Positions 1-5,258 of a DNA stretch of 6,179 nucleotides are shown piece by piece. The notes under the pieces were generated by a model. It was not told the origin of the DNA. It was given only the letters and a program-made list of their open reading frames with translations, and did not search any database. Both the position numbers and the translations under genes were made by a program. Source of the stretch: Promethearchaeota archaeon (lineage in GTDB: Archaea; Asgardarchaeota; Lokiarchaeia; Sigyniarchaeales; SOKP01); assembly GCA_016840695.1 (NCBI GenBank), contig JAEORV010000107.1, positions 1 to 6,179 on the forward strand, given 5' to 3'. Within the stretch, counting starts at the first letter, position 1; every line of letters begins with the position of its first letter.

Positions 1-26
1 AGGATTATTTCTTTAGATCCACTCAA
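1..26 (-). CDS. Possible start of a downstream gene (candidate isopentenyl phosphate kinase), cut by window edge
   Basis: After the mevalonate kinase stop, only one minus-strand frame stays open to the window edge. It follows a TAA at 33-35 and offers a TTG start at 24-26, reading M-S-G-S-K-E-I-I before the sequence ends. The bases before this TTG (GAGTGTAAAATAAT) resemble those before the mevalonate kinase TTG (GAGGTGAAATAA), so a similar TTG start is believable, though the Shine-Dalgarno match is weaker. A lysine followed by hydrophobic residues is how amino-acid-kinase-fold proteins such as isopentenyl phosphate kinase begin (K-x-I-x-LKxGGS). That enzyme is the one still missing from this pathway. 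Eight codons cannot identify a protein: the reading frame is seen, the identity is a guess from context. Confidence 0.3.
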
Positions 27-38
27 ATTATTTTACAC

Positions 39-974
39 TCATCCAATCATTGTTTTCCAGGCATCAAAACCTGCATTTTCTATTGCTTCAGCAATTTCAT
101 CTTGAATTTTCTCGGTTTCTGCTAATGAGATAACTAATCCTCCACGCCCCGTTCCTGTCATTTTAGCACCTATCGCTCCATTATTTAGGGCTATATCGAC
201 TAACTTATCATTAATATCACCAGAAACAGTTATTTCTTGAAGGAGCGCGTGATTTTTGTTCATTAACTCGGCAACGGTTATAATATTCCCTTCAAGTAAA
301 GCTTCCTTGGCTTTCACTGCTAAATGATTATAATCTTTGAAGATTTTTTCGAATTTTTTAGGGTTTTCTTCTTTTAATTTCCGAACATCAGCGACTAATT
401 CCGTGGTGGATGCTGTTATTCCTGAGTTGGCAATTACTAAAGGCATCTTTTTTGGTGTTTGTAAAAGATCCATAGTGTTCTTCCCGCCATCCAAGTTTTT
501 AATGAACCAAATCAACCCACCATAAGTCGATGCGGTATTGTCAATACCCGAAGGTGTTCCGTGATATGCTTTTTCTCCTTCGTATGCGGCACGATTGATT
601 TTTTCATCATCGAGATTTAAACTAAACGTGTCATTTAAAGCACGGGCTAGGGACGTGCATTGAGCCGCTGAAGCACCTACACCACTTGCGGCAATTAAAT
701 CTCCGGCAAAGGTGATTTCAAGTTTTTGATTTTCAACATCAATTTTCAAGTGTTCTATTACATTTGTAATTGATTGCATTGCCTCGTCAAATTTCTTTTT
801 CTTATAACCCGGAGTCGCTGGTCTTTGATCGTCCACCATCCAACCTTTACCCTCAACGACTTTAACATCAGCAGTGGTATATGTTCCTAAAGCTGAAGCG
901 ATTGCTGGCAATCCATACACGACAAAATGTTCTCCGAATAAAATAGTTTTTCCAAAGCCCTTCCCTGTTCCCAA
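39..974 (-). CDS. mvk: Mevalonate kinase (GHMP kinase family)
   Basis: Phosphorylates mevalonate with ATP to mevalonate 5-phosphate in the cytosol, supplying the substrate of the dehydratase encoded just upstream. The 311-residue length is normal for archaeal mevalonate kinases. Visible GHMP motifs are: motif 1, GKTILFGEH, at 8-16; the phosphate-binding loop SGVGASAA at 97-104; E134 in the GE-x3-HG segment, matching the Mg-binding Glu; TPSGID at 140-145 with the expected catalytic Asp145; and motif 3, MTGTGRGG, at 272-279. The start is TTG at 974, immediately after the TAA of the dehydratase small-subunit gene and in the same frame, so no upstream start is possible. It is supported by GAGGTG at 981-986 with a six-base spacer. 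The phosphate loop differs from the common GLGSSAA, and motif 3 has Arg where Gly is usual. Conserved HG-x-PSGID favours mevalonate kinase over phosphomevalonate kinase or homoserine kinase. Confidence 0.93.
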   Translation of the reverse strand: MGTGKGFGKTILFGEHFVVYGLPAIASALGTYTTADVKVVEGKGWMVDDQRPATPGYKKKKFDEAMQSITNVIEHLKIDVENQKLEITFAGDLIAASGVGASAAQCTSLARALNDTFSLNLDDEKINRAAYEGEKAYHGTPSGIDNTASTYGGLIWFIKNLDGGKNTMDLLQTPKKMPLVIANSGITASTTELVADVRKLKEENPKKFEKIFKDYNHLAVKAKEALLEGNIITVAELMNKNHALLQEITVSGDINDKLVDIALNNGAIGAKMTGTGRGGLVISLAETEKIQDEIAEAIENAGFDAWKTMIG

Positions 975-1364
975 TTATTTCACCTCAACAATTCCTTCTG
1001 AACCATTAACAACAATATTTTGACCTGTCTTTATGATTTCTATGTCAATTTTATCCACACATGGGATTTCGCTTATAATACATCCTACCGCAACGATCGT
1101 GTCAATTTGCTTGTTTACAATAGCCACGGGAGCTGTATTACTCTTCTTCATTCTATACATAGTATACGATCCTACAGTTGATCCTTTACCCGTAGGAAAG
1201 ACTAACACTTTTCCGGTGATAGATTGCCCTTCGAGTTCGTGTCCAACTTCAACAACTTTACCAGTATCAGGATCTACTCCACCATAAAAGGAAATTCCAT
1301 CTTTAGTAACGATTGCTTCTCCTTCAGCAGTGCCTTTATATATTTTTCTCCCTTCTAACTTCAT
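975..1364 (-). CDS. Phosphomevalonate dehydratase small subunit (aconitase X swivel domain, DUF126)
   Basis: Small subunit of the aconitase-X-type dehydratase that removes water from mevalonate 5-phosphate to give trans-anhydromevalonate 5-phosphate. At 129 residues it matches the stand-alone archaeal swivel-domain subunit; many bacterial aconitase X proteins carry this domain fused to the catalytic part. Family landmarks are the N-terminal GRKIYKGTAEGEA (5-17), FYGGVDPDTG (26-35), and FPTGKGSTVGSYTMYR (56-71). The last holds Ser62 in the GKGS loop, the position expected to contribute to the active site by analogy with aconitase swivel domains. Cys95 and Cys102 lie near the end of the fold. 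The ATG overlaps the large-subunit stop as ATGA, preceded by a perfect GGAGG, so the two subunits are probably made in equal amounts. A hydroxyproline-dehydratase role is known for relatives but does not fit these neighbours. Confidence 0.92.
   Translation of the reverse strand: MKLEGRKIYKGTAEGEAIVTKDGISFYGGVDPDTGKVVEVGHELEGQSITGKVLVFPTGKGSTVGSYTMYRMKKSNTAPVAIVNKQIDTIVAVGCIISEIPCVDKIDIEIIKTGQNIVVNGSEGIVEVK
981..986 (-). promoter_or_regulatory. Shine-Dalgarno site for mevalonate kinase, deciding a TTG start
   Basis: The minus strand reads GAGGTG here, a strong match to the archaeal anti-Shine-Dalgarno sequence. It lies six bases before TTG at 972-974, inside the last codons of the dehydratase small-subunit gene. 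It fixes the start of mevalonate kinase at a TTG and implies translational coupling, because ribosomes terminating at TAA (975-977) stop right beside the new start. Confidence 0.8.
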
Positions 1365-2554
1365 TTAATAGCCTCCTGAATGCATTCTTCGATGGTTCCA
1401 ATCTTTACTTTGAATTTATTCTTTGCACGACCATAATAACAAGCTTTGGCGGAGTCTACCATGATCCCTTTGAACCTTCCCTTGATAGGAGCAACAACAC
1501 AACATGTATCTGCGGCAAACTTCGCTCCCGCATCTTCGATCACCTTAGAATATCCTGCCTCATCAGCAATTTTCTTAGTTGGGCGAGCAGTAGTAATCCA
1601 AAATTCTTTCTTAACTTTTTTCCCTTCTAACAATTTGGCAATCTTTGCAATTTCATGAATAGAAGCGTGAGGACAGCCGATGCTTACAAAATCTATTTCA
1701 ATGTTCTCGTCAATAAGTTCATTGCGGGTTATATCTAAATTATTTTGATTTATTTCAAATATAATTTCATTTGGTTTTGGATACATTTTATACTCTGGAG
1801 TAATTGCTTCCATGTGGAATAAGGCTGTTCCACCATAAGTCGCAACAGACGCAGAAAACGATTTTAATTCTTCTACAGAAGCAGAAGCGATACCCGTTAT
1901 GTAGGGAATGTTTTTTCCTAATTCGAACAGTTTATCTCCAATTATTTTTCCTAGCACGCCAAATTCGTCAGTACCTTTAACTGGAGCATTTACTTTAACT
2001 AAAACTTGCCCGTGACGGTTTTTATCTAAATGATATCCATATCGAGGAGTTTTTCCCGTAAGAGCAGATGCCAATGCGCTTGGACCCCCCTCGCGATTGG
2101 TTCGAGCTCCAATGACGGAATTGGAATAACAAACTGCGCTACTTTCGGCCCAAGCAAGATGTTGCCCAAAATGTGGAGCGTTTCCAATTAGATAAGGCGT
2201 GCACGAGCACGTGGTAATGATGCCCATTTTAGCAAACGCTTCAATAGCACGATTTTGGTTTTTGGCAAATTCTTTATCTATTCCTAACGCTTGCCAATTT
2301 TCGCGATCCATTCCGGCAGGATTTAAGGTAGTTAAAACTCTAACATTACCATCTTCTGCCATTTCAGTTAACCATTCCAATCCTGCCTCTCCAAGATTGG
2401 CATACGATACCCCAGCAATTTGAACGCCGGTGACCTCTACCATATCTTCAGCGTCAAATATATCACCTAAGGTAGTTAATATTTCCATCGATTTTTGGGT
2501 GGCTTTTCCATATTTACCATCCAACATTTCTTGCTCTTCAGGTGTTAAATTCAT
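1361..2554 (-). CDS. Phosphomevalonate dehydratase large subunit (aconitase X catalytic domain)
   Basis: Catalytic subunit of the iron-sulfur dehydratase converting mevalonate 5-phosphate to trans-anhydromevalonate 5-phosphate, acting with the small subunit encoded next. The 397-residue length suits the archaeal split form. Aconitase X hallmarks are: an N-terminal helix with EEQEMLDGKYG (6-16); TCSCTPYL (115-122); HFGQHLAWAESSAVCYSNS (128-146), followed by GARTNREGGPSAL (149-161); GCPHAS (293-298); DTCCVVAP (349-356); and a closing DSAKACYYG (367-375). Likely cluster ligands are drawn from Cys118, Cys294 and Cys351 or Cys352, since family members bind an iron-sulfur cluster through three cysteines; the exact choice is inferred. 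The ATG lies 12 bases after the decarboxylase stop, with only a weak ribosome site (GGTAAAAG). Relatives act on hydroxyproline, but location between the decarboxylase and mevalonate kinase genes makes phosphomevalonate the substrate with good confidence. Confidence 0.93.
   Translation of the reverse strand: MNLTPEEQEMLDGKYGKATQKSMEILTTLGDIFDAEDMVEVTGVQIAGVSYANLGEAGLEWLTEMAEDGNVRVLTTLNPAGMDRENWQALGIDKEFAKNQNRAIEAFAKMGIITTCSCTPYLIGNAPHFGQHLAWAESSAVCYSNSVIGARTNREGGPSALASALTGKTPRYGYHLDKNRHGQVLVKVNAPVKGTDEFGVLGKIIGDKLFELGKNIPYITGIASASVEELKSFSASVATYGGTALFHMEAITPEYKMYPKPNEIIFEINQNNLDITRNELIDENIEIDFVSIGCPHASIHEIAKIAKLLEGKKVKKEFWITTARPTKKIADEAGYSKVIEDAGAKFAADTCCVVAPIKGRFKGIMVDSAKACYYGRAKNKFKVKIGTIEECIQEAIK
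1372..1376 (-). promoter_or_regulatory. Shine-Dalgarno site for the dehydratase small subunit
   Basis: The minus strand reads AGGAGG around here, seven bases before ATG at 1362-1364 and inside the 3' end of the large-subunit gene. With the ATGA overlap it indicates coupled translation of the two dehydratase subunits. Confidence 0.8.
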
Positions 2555-2566
2555 CTTTTACCAGTT

Positions 2567-3874
2567 TTAATCGTTAAAATATTTATTCAAGTTAATTTTG
2601 GGAAATTCTGCCAAATCATAACTCTTTCCTTTGGCAACGAGTGGTTTCGTCAAATCAAAACCTATTTTGGTTGTCATCTTTGTACCAGGTTCAGCACTAG
2701 GATCTAAGCTACTTCCTGGTTCTTTATCCTTTATTACCATTTTCTCATCTCCTTGAAAACGCGTTGCCATTGCCCATTCTACAGAAAGCGGATCGTAAAT
2801 ATTGATGTCCTTATCCACGATAAACACGTGCTTGCAACTAGTATGTCCCGCAAAAGTGCCTTTTATGGCATTTTTACCGTCTTCTTCAGCTTTCTTATCT
2901 ATTTGAACAATTGCATGTAGCCAAGAGCATCCACCAGGATTAACATTAACATCTAAACACTTAACATTTGACTCGTTTACTTTTTTGAAAATAGTCGGCT
3001 CTCGAGGCATTCCCATTAAGATTTTATGTTCAAGTGCTCCCGGTAGTAATGCTTGCCAAATTGCGTTCTTTCTATGAGTAATTTTCTTGACTTCAAAAAC
3101 GGGTTCTTCCCTGATCACATCATATGTTTCAGTTAAATCCACAAAGGGACCTTCTGAGTGCCTTTCTTCCATATACACGCGCCCTTCAAGGACAAATTCC
3201 GCCTCTGCAGGGATCATGAGGTCTACTGAATTTGCTTTTACCTCCTTAATGGGCTCTAAAGCATTTGCAATCGTTAACTCGTCTACTCCAATGTCTACCG
3301 AAGTAGCACCAGCAATGAGAATGTTAGGAGTATTTCCAACGCAAAATGCAACTTCCAATTCTCCGTTTTTTTCTAAGTAGGTATGAAAATGCCGACCTTT
3401 GACTACTCTCACGGCAAACCTATCTTTAGAAAACTGCATTGCTCTATGAAACGAAACATTTTGCCCATAATCTGGATCTCTCGTGACAACAACAGCAGAA
3501 CTAATATAATTACCCCCATCTTTATCGCAATGGAATAAAATGGGTATTTTATCTAAATCTACATCTGACTCGACTACTTCTTGACAAGGAGCATTGGACA
3601 CGGTTTCGGGTTCTGAACGCTCTTCAATTGCCTTTGAGAGCATTTGTATCAAATCAGCGGGGTTCACGCCGAAATATGATGCGATTGCATCCTTTGTACA
3701 GAATACATTACCAACAACTCTAAAATCTGATTCTTTCACATTATTAAACATTATGGGTGTTGGTTCCGTCTTCTTTAATATACCAGAGATCTCTAGCTTT
3801 TTTGAAACATCAACATCAACTTTTCGAAGCAGCCCTTTCTCGTCTATAATATTAACATGTTCTCTAAATCCCAT
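2567..3874 (-). CDS. Anhydromevalonate phosphate decarboxylase (UbiD family, prenyl-FMN dependent)
   Basis: Expected to decarboxylate trans-anhydromevalonate 5-phosphate to isopentenyl phosphate. UbiD enzymes use prenylated FMN made by a UbiX flavin prenyltransferase, which is not in this window. The 435-residue length is typical of archaeal members. UbiD landmarks are: NVSFHRAMQF (139-148), whose Arg144 matches the conserved Arg near the cofactor; PAEAEFVLEG (222-231) followed by EGPFVDLT (241-248), the region carrying the conserved acidic residues; CKHVFIVDKDINIYD (347-361) with VEWAMATRFQGD (365-376); and GSSLDPSA (387-394) followed by TKIGFDLT (402-409). The EGPFVD form differs from the EGPFGE/D of ubiquinone-pathway UbiD and, as I recall, is usual in archaeal homologues. 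The ATG has GGAGG nine bases upstream. A decarboxylase of another aromatic or enoic acid is possible from the family alone; context argues strongly against it. Confidence 0.9.
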   Translation of the reverse strand: MGFREHVNIIDEKGLLRKVDVDVSKKLEISGILKKTEPTPIMFNNVKESDFRVVGNVFCTKDAIASYFGVNPADLIQMLSKAIEERSEPETVSNAPCQEVVESDVDLDKIPILFHCDKDGGNYISSAVVVTRDPDYGQNVSFHRAMQFSKDRFAVRVVKGRHFHTYLEKNGELEVAFCVGNTPNILIAGATSVDIGVDELTIANALEPIKEVKANSVDLMIPAEAEFVLEGRVYMEERHSEGPFVDLTETYDVIREEPVFEVKKITHRKNAIWQALLPGALEHKILMGMPREPTIFKKVNESNVKCLDVNVNPGGCSWLHAIVQIDKKAEEDGKNAIKGTFAGHTSCKHVFIVDKDINIYDPLSVEWAMATRFQGDEKMVIKDKEPGSSLDPSAEPGTKMTTKIGFDLTKPLVAKGKSYDLAEFPKINLNKYFND

Positions 3875-3883
3875 AAAAATTTT

Positions 3884-3888
3884 CCTCC
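3884..3888 (-). promoter_or_regulatory. Shine-Dalgarno site for the decarboxylase
   Basis: The minus strand reads GGAGG here, nine bases before ATG at 3872-3874, in the 18-base gap after the reductase stop. It confirms the chosen start and indicates read-through transcription from the reductase gene. Confidence 0.8.
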
Positions 3889-3892
3889 AAAA

Positions 3893-5167
3893 TTATTTAT
3901 CAATCATTTTTTTTAAAACTTCCTTGGCATGATCAACTCTTATTTTGTTTTCCTTCACTAAAATTTCAGCAACTTTATCGATTAAATTATCTGGAACTCC
4001 CGCAATTTTCGCAATGTTTCGGGAATGTAATGCCATATGACCTTTTTGAATTCCCTCAGTGGCTAAAGCCCTCAATGCAGCGACATTTTGTGCCAATCCT
4101 AAAGCTGCTGCTACTTGTGATAATTCTTCAGCACTTTCAATATTTAATATTTTTAACGCTAATCGAGCCATTGGATGTATTTTTGTCATGCCTCCAATTA
4201 TTCCGAGCGCCATGGGAATTTCAATTTCACCAACTAAATTTCCCTCTGAATCAACATCAAATTTAGTTAAAGGCGTGTATTTTCCACTGAGCGATGCATA
4301 TGCGTGAGCACCAGCTTCAATAGCGCGAGTATCATTTCCAGTAGCTAATGTTAAAGCTATCACGCCGTTCATTATACCTTTATTATGAGTTGCGGCTCTA
4401 AAAGGATCTGCCAAGGCAAACTCGTAAGCATTTAGAATTCCTTCCACAGTTTCTTTTCCACCTAATAATTCCTTATCAAATGTTGCTTTACATCTGGCAA
4501 TTCGATGTTCCGCTAAATTAGATACGATCCTAAGAAGAACTTTACCTCCACAAGATTCCTCAATGAAAGGACTGATTGCTTCAGCCATCGTGTTTACTAC
4601 ATTAGCACCCATCGCGTCTAATACATTAACGAGGAGGTGTAGGATGAGCATTTTTCCTTTCCGGGTTGCGATTTCCCTGAACTCAATATCAAAAGCTCCA
4701 CCACCCAACTGATTCAAGAAAGGATCTTGCTCGTTCGCGATTTTTAAGAGTATTTTCTTTTTTTTTGACAAGTATTCTTTTGCAGCATCGATATCTTCTA
4801 ACTGCGTTATCTGAATTTGTGAAAACATCACGGATTTGACTTTTTCTGAAAAGAAACCTCCGTGCTTGCGAGTGATTTTAGCTAAATTTGACGCAGCGGC
4901 TACCACCGAAGGTTCTTCTATTACCATTGGAATTAAATAATCTTTTTCGTTTATTTTAAAATTACAAGCTATACCCATCGGTAATTGATAACTTCCTACA
5001 ACATTTTCTATGAGCGTGTCCATTTGAGACGAGGTAAAGTATCCAAAATCGCTTAATAGCTTAAGTTCTTCTTCGTTTAACTCCGAAAGCTGTGCGATGG
5101 CTTTCTGACGTTCTTCTACAGATAACTTGTAAAATCCAGATATTTCTGAATTTATTTTCTTCATCAT
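3893..5167 (-). CDS. mvaA: HMG-CoA reductase, class II
   Basis: Reduces HMG-CoA to mevalonate with two NAD(P)H. It is soluble: no membrane segments are seen, and its 424 residues match class II enzymes. Motifs are: ENVVGSYQLPMG (54-65); VIEEPSVVAAAS (82-93) with catalytic Glu84; QDPFLNQLGGG (147-157); the dinucleotide-binding DAMGAN (184-189); THNKGIMNG (260-268) with Lys263; GNDTRAIEAGAHAYA (277-291) with Asp279; and EGIQKGHMALHSRN (371-384) with His377. These correspond to Glu83, Lys267, Asp283 and His381 of the Pseudomonas mevalonii enzyme, so the active site is intact. EEPSVVAA and GHM-x-LH-x-RN mark class II and exclude class I. NADH versus NADPH preference cannot be read safely. Two tandem ATG codons open the gene; AGGGT lies three bases before the first and six before the second, so the second may be the true start. 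Archaeal biosynthetic context says it works in the forward direction despite the degradative prototype. Confidence 0.95.
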   Translation of the reverse strand: MMKKINSEISGFYKLSVEERQKAIAQLSELNEEELKLLSDFGYFTSSQMDTLIENVVGSYQLPMGIACNFKINEKDYLIPMVIEEPSVVAAASNLAKITRKHGGFFSEKVKSVMFSQIQITQLEDIDAAKEYLSKKKKILLKIANEQDPFLNQLGGGAFDIEFREIATRKGKMLILHLLVNVLDAMGANVVNTMAEAISPFIEESCGGKVLLRIVSNLAEHRIARCKATFDKELLGGKETVEGILNAYEFALADPFRAATHNKGIMNGVIALTLATGNDTRAIEAGAHAYASLSGKYTPLTKFDVDSEGNLVGEIEIPMALGIIGGMTKIHPMARLALKILNIESAEELSQVAAALGLAQNVAALRALATEGIQKGHMALHSRNIAKIAGVPDNLIDKVAEILVKENKIRVDHAKEVLKKMIDK

Positions 5168-5197
5168 TGTACCCTAGCTTATGACTATTAATAAATC

Positions 5198-5206
5198 TAT
5201 ATTTTT
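5198..5206 (-). promoter_or_regulatory. Possible archaeal TATA-box promoter for the reductase-to-kinase operon
   Basis: The minus strand reads AAAGTAAAAATATAG around this point, an A-rich BRE-like stretch followed by a TATA-like element. Its centre is about 35 bases before the reductase ATG. A start about 25 bases downstream would leave a leader of roughly ten bases, normal for archaea. AT-rich DNA gives such matches by chance, so support is moderate. Confidence 0.35.
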
Positions 5207-5220
5207 ACTTTTAAAACAAT

Positions 5221-5233
5221 AGAGAAAAAAGAT
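5221..5233 (-). terminator. T-rich tract, possible archaeal terminator after HMG-CoA synthase
   Basis: On the minus strand, about 25 bases after the HMG-CoA synthase stop, the sequence reads ATCTTTTTTCTCT with a further TTTT shortly after. Archaeal RNA polymerase stops at such U-rich tracts without needing a hairpin. A short AGAGA/TCTCT stem overlaps it. It could partly separate the synthase transcript from the reductase operon. Confidence 0.35.
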
Positions 5234-5258
5234 CTCTTTTTTATGATGAAATCTGGAT

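Noticed and set aside
337..525. Plus-strand open frame within the mevalonate kinase gene
   Set aside because: It lies wholly opposite a well-supported gene and shows no family motif or ribosome site.
1033..1630. Plus-strand open frames opposite the dehydratase genes
   Set aside because: Low-complexity hydrophobic/Ser-rich translations antisense to conserved proteins; no start signals; treated as shadows.
1361..2554. Hydroxyproline dehydratase or classical aconitase/isopropylmalate isomerase as the function of the large subunit
   Set aside because: The motifs are aconitase X, not classical aconitase, and the neighbours are all mevalonate-pathway genes with no amino-acid catabolism genes.
3087..3932. 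Plus-strand open frames opposite the decarboxylase gene
   Set aside because: Antisense shadows of a conserved UbiD-family gene, with no recognisable domains.
4030..4307. Two overlapping plus-strand open frames opposite the reductase gene
   Set aside because: Both are antisense to the conserved catalytic half of HMG-CoA reductase and overlap each other.
5221..5242. AGAGA/TCTCT stem followed by T-run on the plus strand as an intrinsic terminator
   Set aside because: No plus-strand gene needs it, and a five-base AT-rich stem is too weak for a bacterial-type terminator.
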